DNA of 61,804 bases from Verrucomicrobiia bacterium. GTDB taxonomy: Bacteria > Verrucomicrobiota > Verrucomicrobiia > Limisphaerales > JADLHS01. Where the stretch lies: positions 1 to 61,804 of the forward strand of contig WYBW01000076.1 of the NCBI GenBank assembly GCA_011525685.1, written 5' to 3'. A model generated the notes under the pieces. It worked only from the letters and a program-made list of their open reading frames with translations, had not been told where the DNA came from and did not search any database. Positions 1 to 9,300 of this stretch are shown one piece after another (the stretch's first letter is position 1; each line of letters starts with the position of its first letter). Position numbers and translations under genes: made by a program.

Positions 1-935
1 TCGCGCATCCGCAGGTTCTCCCGCACGATCGCCTCCAGGTGGTCAATGTTGTAGAGGTAAACATTGTCGAGCCGCTGCACGTCCGGGTCTATGTCCCGGG
101 GCACGGCGATGTCCACCAGGAACAGCGGCCGGTTCCGCCGCGCGGGCATGAGCGGGGCGAGGTCCGCGCGATGCAGAATGGTTTGGGGGCACCCGGTCGA
201 ACTCACCACAATGTCCGCTTCGACCAGAGCGGCCTGGCAATCGTCGAAGCGAACCGCGCGGCCGCCAAACTCGGCCGCCAATCCCTGCGCCCGCTCGAAC
301 GACCGGTTCGAGACAAGCACCGACCGGGCACCCTTCTTGGCCAGGTGACGCACGCAGGCCTCCCCCATTTTCCCCGCCCCGATGATCATCACCGTTTTTT
401 GGCTCAGATCCTTGTCGAAGATTTTCTCAGCCAACTCCACGGCCACACTGCCCACCGACACCGCCCCGCGGCCAATGTTCGTCTCCGTTCGGATTTCCTT
501 GGCCGTGGCCAGCGCGGTTTGAAACAGGCGGTTGGTGAACCGCCCGGTTAGTTTCGCGGACTGCGCGGCTTGATAGGCGTTCTTGACCTGACCGGTGATT
601 TCCGTTTCGCCGATCACCATCGAGTCCAGCCCGCTGGCGACGGAGAACAGGTGTTGCGCCGCCTCCTCACCTTCCTTGACGTAAAGATAGGGCGTGAAAT
701 CAATGTCGCTGGACGCCAATTCATTGAACAGCCGATGCACGTTGCCGTTGACCTTGGTCGCCGTGCCATAGACCTCGACGCGGTTGCAGGTGGAGAGCAG
801 GACCACCTCCTCCAGCCCGGCGCCCAGTTTGATCCGGCAGCCGTGGCAGGGTAACAGCGACGGACGCACGGCCAGTTTCTCACGCACCTCCACCGGCGCG
901 GTCTTGTAACTCAGGCCAGCAACAAAGAGTTTCAT
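1..935 (-). CDS. hemA: Glutamyl-tRNA reductase, C-terminus cut off by the window edge
   Basis: NADPH-dependent reduction of glutamyl-tRNA to glutamate-1-semialdehyde, the first step of C5 haem/tetrapyrrole synthesis in the cytoplasm. Reading the minus strand from ATG at 935 gives MKLFVAGLSYKTAPVEVREK, the typical HemA N-terminus. The catalytic Cys is at about residue 50 in LLSTCNRVEVYG. The substrate-domain signature SGLDSMVIGETEITGQVK follows, and the Rossmann motif VMIIGAGKMGE marks the NADPH domain. About 311 residues are visible; the usual length is about 410-450, so the dimerisation domain lies outside the window. No stop is reached before base 1. The neighbouring membrane gene is divergent across a spacer of nearly 400 bases, so hemA has its own promoter there. 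Family assignment is secure. Confidence 0.95.
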   Translation of the reverse strand, partial: MKLFVAGLSYKTAPVEVREKLAVRPSLLPCHGCRIKLGAGLEEVVLLSTCNRVEVYGTATKVNGNVHRLFNELASSDIDFTPYLYVKEGEEAAQHLFSVASGLDSMVIGETEITGQVKNAYQAAQSAKLTGRFTNRLFQTALATAKEIRTETNIGRGAVSVGSVAVELAEKIFDKDLSQKTVMIIGAGKMGEACVRHLAKKGARSVLVSNRSFERAQGLAAEFGGRAVRFDDCQAALVEADIVVSSTGCPQTILHRADLAPLMPARRNRPLFLVDIAVPRDIDPDVQRLDNVYLYNIDHLEAIVRENLRMR

Positions 936-1328
936 GCCATTTGGGGCGCGGACGCCCAGCCTGACACCGAGCATCTCTTGCCCACAGGTGAAGGCGGAGT
1001 GCCACCTCCTGGCAACCGCCGCATAACCCCGCTCAGTGTCATGGGCACACCTTAAAGTTTGGGCGCAAACTGGCTTCCCATTCCTTGCCAATCGTTTCAC
1101 ATTTTTTGCTTACCCAAAACAACCTGTTCAACGTAGCCTTCCCCGCATGAATTGTTGGCGGGAGCAACTCGGGAAGGATTACAATTTGTCCTGGGCCGAA
1201 GCCCCGCAACCGACCGCCAACAAATCGCAAGCGACCGTTAGCGTCATTCCCCCGGCAAGCCCCAGACTTTGCGGGCAATTGCCGGCACGGCATGCGGCAC
1301 CGGACCGCTCACTGAGCCATCCTGAACA
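936..1328. other. Divergent intergenic region between hemA and a membrane-protein gene
   Basis: No convincing gene was found; the open frames here lack family resemblance and show poor codon use. It must hold the promoters of hemA (minus) and of the 1329 gene (plus). An AT-richer patch at about 1085-1135 is the most promoter-like stretch, but no clear -35/-10 pair could be fixed. Confidence 0.5.
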
Positions 1329-1820
1329 ATGACTTTGAACACCTCGCCAAACGACCGGCGCAACGCATCAACCGCCGCGGTGATGCCCCGCCGCGCCCTG
1401 TTGTCGCTGCTGGCGTTCGGATTGGCGGGCACCGGTGCGGAACTCCTGTTGCTTGAGCACACGGAGAACTTCTGGCAGTGGCTGCCACTATTGCTCATCG
1501 CGCTGACGTTTGTGGTGCTGGTCCTACAGTGCGTCTTGCCGCGACCCGCCGCCGTGCGCACACTCCAGGTGATGATGATTCTGTTGATGGCCGGAGGCGT
1601 GATTGGCCTGGGCCTGCATTTCAACGGCAACCGCGAATTTGAACTCGAACTGCATCCGGGCCAGTCGGGAGTGAAACTGATCTGGGCCTCCCTGAAGGGC
1701 GCGACACCCGCGCTGGCGCCCGGCATGTTCATTCTGCTGGGTTGTCTTGGATTGATCTCCACTATCCACCACCCGGCGCTGGCCGCGTCAGCCAAAACTG
1801 AAACCTCCATCGCGAATTGA
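1329..1820 (+). CDS. Small integral membrane protein of unknown function
   Basis: A 163-residue protein with no recognised family. The first roughly 20 residues are polar. Hydrophobic helices follow at about 23-43 (LLSLLAFGLAGTGAELLLL), 50-68 (WLPLLLIALTFVVLVLQCVL), 77-97 (LQVMMILLMAGGVIGLGLHF) and 128-150 (LAPGMFILLGCLGLISTI), so four membrane passes are likely. The loop before the last helix is the only sizeable soluble part. Its stop lies 4 bases before the start of the helix-hairpin-helix gene, so the two are almost certainly cotranscribed. A start further in, at Met19 (VMPRRALLSLLAFG), is also possible. Confidence 0.7.
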   Translation: MTLNTSPNDRRNASTAAVMPRRALLSLLAFGLAGTGAELLLLEHTENFWQWLPLLLIALTFVVLVLQCVLPRPAAVRTLQVMMILLMAGGVIGLGLHFNGNREFELELHPGQSGVKLIWASLKGATPALAPGMFILLGCLGLISTIHHPALAASAKTETSIAN

Positions 1821-1824
1821 GACC

Positions 1825-2472
1825 ATGAAGAAACTGAATCTGCCGTTGACCACACTCCTGCTGGCCATTGCCATCACGGCAACCTCCACGCTCCCGGTCT
1901 TCGGGCAGGTGGGGCGCCAGCAAGGCCTGCTGGATGCAAACCTCGCGCTCGAAATGGATTTGCTCACCCTGCCCCACCTCAACGCCGACCTCGCGAAAGC
2001 GATCCTGGCGGAGCGCCCGTTCCTGAGCATCACCAATCTCGACGCGGTGCTTGAAAAGTCCTTGAGCAAGGAACAACGCACGGAGCTTTACGGCAAATTG
2101 TTCGTCCACATCAATCTGAACACGGCCACGCGCGCCGAGATTCTGCTCATTCCGGGCGTCGGCAACCGGCTGGCGCACGAGTTCGAGGAATACCGTCCCT
2201 ACAAGGCGCTCGCGCAGTTCCGGCGCGAACTCGGCAAATACGTCAACGAATCGGAGGTGGCCCGCCTGGAACGGCATGTGTTCCTGCCCATCAACCTTAA
2301 CACTGCCACCGACGAGGACATCTTGAGCATTCCGGGACTGGGCAAGCGGATGCTCCATGAGTTCAAGGAATATCGTCCGTACAAAAGCATCGCGCAGTTC
2401 CGTCGCGAGATTGGAAAGTATGTGGACAAGAAGGAACTCGCCCGGCTGGAGCGGTTCGTCACTGTGGAATGA
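1825..2472 (+). CDS. Secreted protein with three helix-hairpin-helix units (ComEA-like)
   Basis: A 215-residue protein with a signal peptide (about 1-27, LLLAIAITATSTLPVFGQ). Three units follow with 60-residue spacing: a diverged one (about 36-90), then two close copies at about 96-150 and 156-210. Each close copy opens with INLNTAT and contains the HhH hairpin (LLIPGVGNRLAHEF; LSIPGLGKRMLHEF) and an RPYK...QFRRE.GKYV segment. HhH units of this type occur in ComEA/TIGR00426 proteins, which bind double-stranded DNA outside the cytoplasmic membrane during uptake. No other competence gene is nearby, so a role in DNA uptake is only a possibility; the fold could serve protein binding. It forms an operon with the upstream membrane-protein gene and is followed by a bidirectional terminator. 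Confidence 0.85.
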   Translation: MKKLNLPLTTLLLAIAITATSTLPVFGQVGRQQGLLDANLALEMDLLTLPHLNADLAKAILAERPFLSITNLDAVLEKSLSKEQRTELYGKLFVHINLNTATRAEILLIPGVGNRLAHEFEEYRPYKALAQFRRELGKYVNESEVARLERHVFLPINLNTATDEDILSIPGLGKRMLHEFKEYRPYKSIAQFRREIGKYVDKKELARLERFVTVE

Positions 2473-2503
2473 TTTGCCAGCCTTGCGGTCGCCTCAGGTA
2501 CGC

Positions 2504-2532
2504 AAAAAAGAGCCCGGGTTGGCGGGCTCTTT
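2504..2532. terminator. Bidirectional Rho-independent terminator
   Basis: Perfect 7-bp stem GAGCCCG (2510-2516) / CGGGCTC (2523-2529) with a 6-base loop, an A-run on the left (2504-2509) and TTT on the right. It lies between the convergent HhH gene (plus) and PEP-CTERM gene (minus). The A-run gives a strong U-tract in the minus direction, so it serves the PEP-CTERM gene best. Confidence 0.8.
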
Positions 2533-2562
2533 GACAAACTCCAAGTTGCGCGTTGAATCGAA

Positions 2563-3258
2563 TCAGCGCTTGCGGCGCAGAAAGGCAACTCCCATCAAAC
2601 CACCGAGCACCGCGAGCACGATGGCCGAAGGCTCGGGCACGGGAGTGAATACCGTGAAGTTGTCAATCCGGCTGGTCCCTGTGGCGGCCACCGCGCCTCC
2701 GTTGGCGCTGACGGCGGAGGAATTCTGCAGGCGAATCTCCACGCTGGTCGCGTTGTCCAACGCCGTGATCGAACTGAGGTCGAAAAAGAAGGTGTAAATG
2801 GGGTTGTAAGTCCCCGAAGTCCAGACCGGATTGGGGGCCGCGTTCGCGAGAACGGAATAGCTGCCGATGGCCGTGAAAGGATCGCCATTCACACTGTAAA
2901 GCAAATCGTAATCACGGGGTCCGGTGTTGCTGCTGGTCGCGTCGAAGGAGATACCGATGCCGGAATAGCCCACCGTGCTGAATTGGAACTGGTAATAATC
3001 CCCCACCGCCCAGTTGTTGGCATTCAAGGAATTGGCTGACCCGTTGCCTACGGGAGTGGTCCAATCCGTTGCCGTGCTCGCATGGACGCCCGAGGCGGTT
3101 CCAAGCCCGAAATCAGCGGGGATTCCGAGGATCGTCGCGGAATCGGTCAGATCAGCGGGTGTGTTGATTTCAAACGTCCATTGCACGATGACGTCAGCGC
3201 GCACGCAGATTGAGGCGCAAACCAGGAGAGCCGAGAGGAGAAGTTGTGTTCTTTTCAT
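2563..3258 (-). CDS. PEP-CTERM sorting-domain surface protein
   Basis: A 231-residue secreted protein. The start at 3258 is chosen because MKRTQLLLSALLVCASICVR is a good signal peptide; a longer frame to 3333 adds a polar stretch ahead of it. The mature part is mostly beta-strand with Asn/Ser/Thr-rich segments (WTFEINTPADL, IGISFDATSSN), typical of a single jelly-roll domain. The C-terminus has the full PEP-CTERM signal: VPEPSA, a hydrophobic helix (IVLAVLGGLMGVAFL) and the basic end RRKR. This signal is recognised by exosortase/archaeosortase-type enzymes that transfer the protein to the cell surface or to exopolysaccharide. No exosortase is in the window. The ligand or role of the body is unknown. 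Confidence 0.88.
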   Translation of the reverse strand: MKRTQLLLSALLVCASICVRADVIVQWTFEINTPADLTDSATILGIPADFGLGTASGVHASTATDWTTPVGNGSANSLNANNWAVGDYYQFQFSTVGYSGIGISFDATSSNTGPRDYDLLYSVNGDPFTAIGSYSVLANAAPNPVWTSGTYNPIYTFFFDLSSITALDNATSVEIRLQNSSAVSANGGAVAATGTSRIDNFTVFTPVPEPSAIVLAVLGGLMGVAFLRRKR

Positions 3259-3442
3259 ACGCCGTCCATCACTGAGATTTGGTTCAACGGTTACGCCGCC
3301 TACCGTAGGCCGCGCCAGTGAAATGACAAGCAAAATTCTCCCGGAATTTCAAATCGTAACCTCCGTGAAACATCCGTATGAATTTGATTTGAACCGATCC
3401 CGCCCTGCCGGTTTAATGGCGGCAACCTGATTCACCCACATT

Positions 3443-3742
3443 ATGGAAATTCAAAAGACACTCTCGGGCGACAGCCTGGAACTGAAGCTCAATGGACGCG
3501 TGGACGGCGCGGCGGCCAATCAGTTGGAAGTCGAGGTCCTCGCCGCCATGCGACAGGGCACAAAGGCGATCTTCGTGAATCTGGCCGAGGCCACGTTCCT
3601 TTGTTCGGCCGGCATCCGGGTGCTTCTGCAATACCATCGCCAGATGAAGACCAAGGGCGGTAAACTGCTGGTGACCCGCCCGTCACCCGAAGTCGCTTCC
3701 ACGCTGGAGATGACCGGCTTTCCCGAGTTGGTCGAGAAGTAA
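3443..3742 (+). CDS. STAS-domain anti-sigma factor antagonist
   Basis: A 99-residue single STAS domain of the SpoIIAA/RsbV class. These proteins bind an RsbW-type kinase when unphosphorylated and are switched off by phosphorylation of a Ser/Thr at the start of the second helix; here that residue would be Ser55 in TFLCSAGIRVLLQYH. The family pattern is clear: LKLNGRVDGAAANQLE at 15-29 and VNLAEATFLCSAGIR at 45-59. The next gene, 30 bases downstream, is the matching kinase, and a SpoIIE-type phosphatase converges on the pair. Together these make a complete partner-switching module. No cognate sigma factor sits beside it, so the output may be a distant sigma factor or another client protein. Confidence 0.92.
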   Translation: MEIQKTLSGDSLELKLNGRVDGAAANQLEVEVLAAMRQGTKAIFVNLAEATFLCSAGIRVLLQYHRQMKTKGGKLLVTRPSPEVASTLEMTGFPELVEK

Positions 3743-3772
3743 CCGCCGCAGCCTTCTCATTCGCGGGCGGGT

Positions 3773-4186
3773 ATGACGGACCAGCTTGAACTTAGCCTGC
3801 TGAATCGGCAGTCCGAAGTCGCGCGGGCGCAGGAATCCTTGGAGCAGTTCGCCGCCCGTCACCACATTCCCGGGCGCGCCCTCCATGAGGTGCAACTGGC
3901 CTTCGAGGAACATCTCACCAACATCGTCCGTTACGCTTACGCCGATGCCCGGGAACACCACATTCATGTGCGGTTGACGCTGCGGTCGCGAGAACTCCGA
4001 ATCGAGGTCGCGGACGACGGGCGGCCCTTCAACCCGCTCCAGCATCCCGCGCCCGACCTGTCCCTGCCACTCGATCAACGCCCCATCGGCGGGTTGGGCA
4101 TCCACATGATGCGCAAATCGCTCGACGCGCTGGAATACCGCCGGGAGAACGAGCGGAACATGCTGGTGATGATCAAGCGAGTCTGA
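3773..4186 (+). CDS. RsbW/SpoIIAB-like serine kinase (anti-sigma regulatory factor)
   Basis: A 137-residue HATPase_c_2 protein that should phosphorylate the STAS protein encoded just upstream. Visible GHKL motifs are the N box FEEHLTNIVRYAY (about 44-56), the G1 box VADDGRPFNP and the G2 box PIGGLGIHMMRK. Its length is right for the family (about 135-160). Such kinases use ATP to inactivate the STAS antagonist and, when the antagonist is unphosphorylated, release their bound sigma factor or other target. It converges with the SpoIIE-type phosphatase gene, with only 9 bases between the two stop codons. This arrangement supports a kinase, antagonist and phosphatase acting together. Confidence 0.92.
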   Translation: MTDQLELSLLNRQSEVARAQESLEQFAARHHIPGRALHEVQLAFEEHLTNIVRYAYADAREHHIHVRLTLRSRELRIEVADDGRPFNPLQHPAPDLSLPLDQRPIGGLGIHMMRKSLDALEYRRENERNMLVMIKRV

Positions 4187-4195
4187 CCGCCAACC

Positions 4196-5914
4196 TCAGA
4201 ATTCGACCTCCATCAACGACAAGTCGTCCTCCAACGGTGCGTCGCCGCGAAAACCCTTCGCCCAAGCGAGCAGTTCATCCAGCTTGTTTCGCCCGGAGGC
4301 CGCCGGTTGCCGCAACTGCTCCGCCAGATTGTCCAGTTGGAGCGTCCGTCCGTCCGCACCGGTGATTTCATAAGCGCCATCGCTGAACACATACAAGCGA
4401 CCTCCCGGCTTGACTTCGCAAGTTTCCGCGCGGAACGCCGCCGCCGGGTCGCAGCCCAGCACGGGTCCGCCCGTGCTCAACCGGCGCATTGCGACCGACG
4501 CGCCGGCGGCAGGCTCGACCAGGATGGCTGGTGGATGGCCGCCCGAAGCGAAGCTCAATTGCCGGGTGCGCCGGTCCACCACGCCATACCACGCCGAAAA
4601 CAGCAGGTTGTTTTGTTGCTCCATCGGAAAGACGCGGTTCAGTTGTGTCAGCACCGCGGCCGGATCGCCAAAATCCGTTCCGGGCAAAGACTGCGCGCGG
4701 AGGACATTCAGCACCGAAACGGACAACAAAGCCGCGCCGACGCCATGCCCGGAAACATCCGCCAGATAAATCGCCAACCGGTCCGGCGTGAGCCAGTGAT
4801 AACCAAAGATGTCACCGCCCAATTCCGCCGAGGGCTGGAATCGCCAATGCACGCGCACGTCGCCATCCAGTGGAGCGGGCAAAAGTGATTGGACATAAGT
4901 CGCCGCCTCGGCGAGTTCTGCGGAGAGCCGTTTCTGACTGGCCAGCAGCGCCTCGTAGGTCCGGCGTTCCTTGTCGTGCAAACGCTTCTTTTCCAGGCAC
5001 GCGCCGATGCGGGCGCGAAGAAAGACCGGATTAAAGGGCTTGGCCAGATAATCCTCCGCGCCCATTTCGATGCAGCGCGCGATGCCATTTTCCTCGTCGA
5101 GCGCCGAGAGCATGATGATCGGCGTTTCGCGCAACGACGGTTCCGCCTTGAATTTGGCCAGCACCTGGAAGCCATCCAGACCGGGCATGATCATGTCCAG
5201 CAGCACCAGGTCGAACTGTTGTCCGCGCGCGAGCGCGAGCGCCTGCAAGCCGCCCGCCACCGCCGAAACGGTGTAACCACACCGGCGCAACCGTCGGGCA
5301 AGCATCTCACGGCTGCTCTCGTCATCGTCCACAACCAGGATGGCCCCTTCATCATGGAATGCCAGGCGGGCGCTTTTTGGCTCCGGAACCTTGAACGTGA
5401 ACCCGAGATTCAAGGCGATGGCCTGGGGGGTCTGGACGCTGGCGTCATCGAGGGCCGTCGCAGAGGACAGGGTCGGTTCCACGAGGTACGCTTCCATCAA
5501 GGCCAGCCAGTTGGCCGCCGCGTCGCGAATCTTCCGGAGGTCGGGTACCGCCCCTTGCATCTCCGGACCGTCGGCCTGTTCAATCAGCAGGTCGCTGTAG
5601 CCGATAATGTGATTCACCGGCGTGCGCAACTCGTGATAAAGCTGGTGCAAGTCGCGTTGCTGGAAGAACTGTTCCTCGTCGAAATAGCGGGCGATCAAGA
5701 CCTGCAATTCCCGGCCGCCGGTGTGAATGCGGCGCAGATCGGCCAGGTGCGCTTCGGGTATCTGGCCCTCCTCCATCAACATCTCGCAGTAACCCAAGAT
5801 GTGATTGATGGGCGTGCGGAGTTCATGCCGCATCCGCGAGAGATCCACTTTTGTCGCCGCTTCGTCTGTCGGAGCGGCGGACGGCGGACGGCTCGTTGGT
5901 CGGCCATCACTCAT
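4196..5914 (-). CDS. Two DHp-like segments, receiver domain and SpoIIE-type PP2C phosphatase
   Basis: A cytoplasmic 572-residue regulator. Two histidine-kinase-like dimerisation segments come first: MRHELRTPINHILGYCEML at about 28-46 and LYHELRTPVNHIIGYSDLL at about 93-111. Each keeps the H-E-L-R-T-P phosphoacceptor motif, but neither is followed by an ATPase domain. A receiver domain follows at about 190-315 (ILVVDDDESSREML, LVLLDMIMPGLDGF, YLAKPF). The C-terminal half is a SpoIIE/RsbU PP2C phosphatase with DVSGHGVGAAL, FASGGHPPAIL, SDGAYE and EDDLSLM supplying the metal ligands. The enzyme should dephosphorylate the STAS protein of the convergent pair. The start overlaps the previous gene's stop as ATGA (5911-5914), implying translational coupling. 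Orphan DHp segments can act like Spo0B/ChpT phosphotransfer domains; that use here is inference. Confidence 0.9.
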   Translation of the reverse strand: MSDGRPTSRPPSAAPTDEAATKVDLSRMRHELRTPINHILGYCEMLMEEGQIPEAHLADLRRIHTGGRELQVLIARYFDEEQFFQQRDLHQLYHELRTPVNHIIGYSDLLIEQADGPEMQGAVPDLRKIRDAAANWLALMEAYLVEPTLSSATALDDASVQTPQAIALNLGFTFKVPEPKSARLAFHDEGAILVVDDDESSREMLARRLRRCGYTVSAVAGGLQALALARGQQFDLVLLDMIMPGLDGFQVLAKFKAEPSLRETPIIMLSALDEENGIARCIEMGAEDYLAKPFNPVFLRARIGACLEKKRLHDKERRTYEALLASQKRLSAELAEAATYVQSLLPAPLDGDVRVHWRFQPSAELGGDIFGYHWLTPDRLAIYLADVSGHGVGAALLSVSVLNVLRAQSLPGTDFGDPAAVLTQLNRVFPMEQQNNLLFSAWYGVVDRRTRQLSFASGGHPPAILVEPAAGASVAMRRLSTGGPVLGCDPAAAFRAETCEVKPGGRLYVFSDGAYEITGADGRTLQLDNLAEQLRQPAASGRNKLDELLAWAKGFRGDAPLEDDLSLMEVEF

Positions 5915-6285
5915 GCGGTCGCGCCACCCAGCAGTTTTTCGATTTTGCCCAGGAGACGTTCCAGCTCCACGGGCTTCGTATCGTAATCGTCACAACCGGC
6001 TTCGCGCGCCTTCTTCTCATCTTCCGCCATCGCGTGCGCCGTCAATGCAATCACCGGAATGGCGCGCGTGGCCGCGTCGGTTTTCAACTGGAGAGTGGCC
6101 TGCCACCCGTCCAGCACGGGCAGGCTCATGTCCATGAGGATCAGGTCCGGTCGTTCGCTGCGCGCCTTGGCGACGCCCTCCTGACCGTCCACCGCGCAGG
6201 TCACCGCGTAACCCTTGCGCTCCAACCGCCGGGAGAGCATGTCGCGGTTCATTTCGTTGTCTTCGACCAATAGGATTCGTGCCAT
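5911..6285 (-). CDS. Stand-alone receiver-domain response regulator
   Basis: A 124-residue single REC domain in the CheY/DivK style, without an output domain. It shows LLVEDNEMNRDML (acidic pocket), phosphoacceptor Asp52 in LILMDMSLPVLDGW, the switch Thr in VIALTAHAM, and the Lys in DDYDTKPVE. It lies 18 bases after the second giant kinase and overlaps the phosphatase gene by 4 bases (ATGA), so all four genes look cotranscribed. It is the most natural shuttle between the giant hybrid kinases and the DHp segments of the phosphatase, although the sequence alone does not prove the order of phosphotransfer. Confidence 0.93.
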   Translation of the reverse strand: MARILLVEDNEMNRDMLSRRLERKGYAVTCAVDGQEGVAKARSERPDLILMDMSLPVLDGWQATLQLKTDAATRAIPVIALTAHAMAEDEKKAREAGCDDYDTKPVELERLLGKIEKLLGGATA

Positions 6286-6303
6286 AGGGTTTGGGTCTGA
6301 GTG

Positions 6304-9300
6304 TTATACTTCGTAATGAATCTGGCCGGCGAGCACGGAGCGCAATTCAGCCAGCAACTGTTCCTGGCTGGTCGCGCCCTTCAGAATGATCCTTTCGACA
6401 CCGCCGTTCAAGCGCCGCCGGTCCTCTTCTGTCAGGTCCTTGGCGGTGATGACGATGACCGGGATGTGCTTGGCGTCTGCGCGCCGCCGCAGGGCTTCCA
6501 TGAATTCAAAACCGTCCATCTCCGGCATCATCAGGTCCAACAGAATGAGCGCCGGAACACGGCCATTGAGTTTCTCCAATCCCACCCGGCCATTCGGCGC
6601 CTCCACCACCTGCCAGCCGTCCTTTTCCAATGTGCGCCGCACCATCTCGCGCGTGGCAATGTCGTCTTCGACCACCAGTACGGGATGGTCGTTCGCCGGC
6701 AGGCGATACTTCTCCAGCACCTGATGCAGCCGCTGGAAATCAATCGGCTTGGTGAAATAATCCGCCGCGCCCAAGGCAAAACCCATCTGCTTGTCGTCCA
6801 CAATCGTCAGCATGATCACCGGGATGTTCGCCAATGCGGGATCGGACTTCAACGCCGTCAGGACGCTCCAGCCGTCCATGCTGGGCATCATCACGTCCAA
6901 GGTGATGACGGCGGGTTTGAGTTGTTTCGCCAGTTCCAAGCCGCGTTTGCCATCGGCTGCCACTTCCACCCGGAAGCCGTCCTTCTCGAGCGAACGGCGC
7001 ATCAGGTCATGCACCGCCGGATCGTCGTCAATGACGAGGACAATGCCGTGATGCGTGCTGCGTGCTGCGTGATCCGCGGAGGGGATGGTAGGCGTGGGAG
7101 TGGGTGGGACCGGCTGCTCGCGCACCTCCACCGGCAACGTGACCGTGAACGTGCTCCCCTTGCCGGGCTCGCTTTGCACCGTGATGTCCCCGCCCATCAT
7201 CTGGCAAAACTTGCGCGAGATGGCCAGACCCAGTCCCGTGCCGCCGTACTTGCGGCTGGTGGAGGAATCGGCCTGGGTGAAGGCTTGGAAGAGTTTGGCC
7301 AGTTGTTCCGGCGTCATCCCAATGCCGGTGTCGCTGACGCGGAACTCCAACGTAGGACAGGCGTCGCGCCTGTCTCTGATTTCTTGTTGAGTTCCGGATG
7401 ATGGAGACAGGCGCGACGCCTGTCCTACGACAAGCCGAATCACCCCCTTCTCCGTAAACTTGCTGGCGTTGCTCAACAGGTTGAACAACGTCTGCCGCAC
7501 TTTCGTCACGTCGGCGTGCATCGTCCCCAGGTCGGGCGGATAATCCACTTCCAGCTTGTTCCCATTCTTGGCGATGAGCGGTTGCACGGTGGCGGCGACT
7601 TCTGTCACAAGTTTGGCGACATCGAAGTCCTCCAGATACAAAGTCATCTTGCCGGCTTCGATCTTCGAGAGGTCCAGCACGTCGTTGATCAGTCCCAGCA
7701 GGTGTTTGCCCGCGCCATGGATTTTTTCGAGGTCGGGGATGAATTCCTTCTGCCCGACATCCTTAGCCTCCTCCTGCAACATCTCGCTGTAGCCGATGAT
7801 GGCGTTGAGGGGCGTGCGCAACTCGTGCGACATGCTGGCCAGAAACTGGCTCTTGGCGCGGTTGGCGACCTCGGCCGTGTCCTTGGCTTGCTGAAGCTTC
7901 TCCGCAGTCTCCTTCTCGGCGGTGACATCCCACGCCACCATCTGCACCCCGGTGACCTGACCCCTGGCATCACGAATCGGGGTGCGAATCGAGTGAATCC
8001 AGAGAGGTGGCCGGCCCGGCTGTCCGATCTGGAATTCGCGCTCCAGTGGTTGTCCGGTCCGGATGACTTCTTGATCCGCGGCCCGCACGTTCGCCGCGAC
8101 GTCGGGCGGCGCCCAGGCCGAATCGTCTTTTCCGATCGGGTCACTGAACGTGGCGCCGAGTTTCTTTTGGATGAATTCAACCCCGAGCCGGTTGATGAAC
8201 GTAAACCGTCCCTCACAATCCCGCCGGATCACCATCACGGGAACGTTCTCCACCAGGGACTCGAAATATTCCTGGGCTTGTTTGCGCTCGACCACCTCGC
8301 GCTCCAAAGCGGCCTTCGACACGCGCTCCTGCTCAAGCATTTGCTCCCGCAGTCGCTCCGCCTCGCGGCGCTTGCGCACGTAAAGGAAGCGCGCGACCAC
8401 TGCCCAGCCCGCGAAGCCCAGCAGCCCGCCAAGGCCGCTACCCACGATCAGCCCGTTCGCGTACCAAGGCGTGACAATTTTCAAGAACGCTCGCGCCGGT
8501 TCGGAGTAATTCAAATCGCGATCAATGAACTGGACGAAGAAGGTGTATTCGCCCGGAGCCTCGGGATTCCAGTTGAACTGGGTGGCCGACATCGGCTCGC
8601 GCCAGGCGGGATCGCGCTTGGCGGGTGGCGTCTCCACGCGTCCGGGCACGATGGCCTGCCGGTAAAAGCGGCGCATCGGCTGCGTTTTGAAATCCACCGC
8701 GCTGAATTGGAAAGCGACCAGTTGGCCAAAGGGAATCGCCGGCACGGCGGCGGCGCGGTGTTCGCGGTCGGTCTTCACCACCAATTCTGGCGGTGGCGGG
8801 GGCCGCCGCGTGGGCCGGTAGCGCGTGATGCCTTTGTCCGTGGCGATCCAGTAATCGCCGTCATGATCCTGGGTGATCGAGCGGGTGACCATGCTGATGA
8901 GGCCATCCTCCTCATCCAAAGACGACCAGGTGATACCGTCGTAACGGAACAACCCTGCTTCCGACGTCCACCATAACAGGTTGTCCCGGTCCCGGAGCGT
9001 ACTCGCAACCACGCCGGAGGGGAGGGGTCGGTCCACGGTGCCTTCCAAGGCAACAAACTCCTGGCCATCGTATCGAACCAGGCCCGCCTCGGTACAGATG
9101 TACAGGAATCCATCCGGGCCTTCCTGAAAACTCGCCACCACGTCCGACGGCAGATCCCCATCCGTGCTGCCGGACGTGAAATGGACCACGTTGCTGCCCT
9201 CGATGCGGCTGATACCATGCGGCTGAAACCGCGTGCTGGTCCAGAGCCGGCCTTGAGCGTCCCGATAGATGGTGCTCATGAAGTTCGTCGGGCCGGCAAT

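Noticed and set aside
4889..5986. A 365-codon plus-strand open frame
   Set aside because: Antisense to the DHp/REC/SpoIIE gene; no family resemblance.
6301..8976. Two long plus-strand open frames (366 and 486 codons)
   Set aside because: Antisense to kinase B, whose domains are unmistakable. These frames mirror its codon bias.
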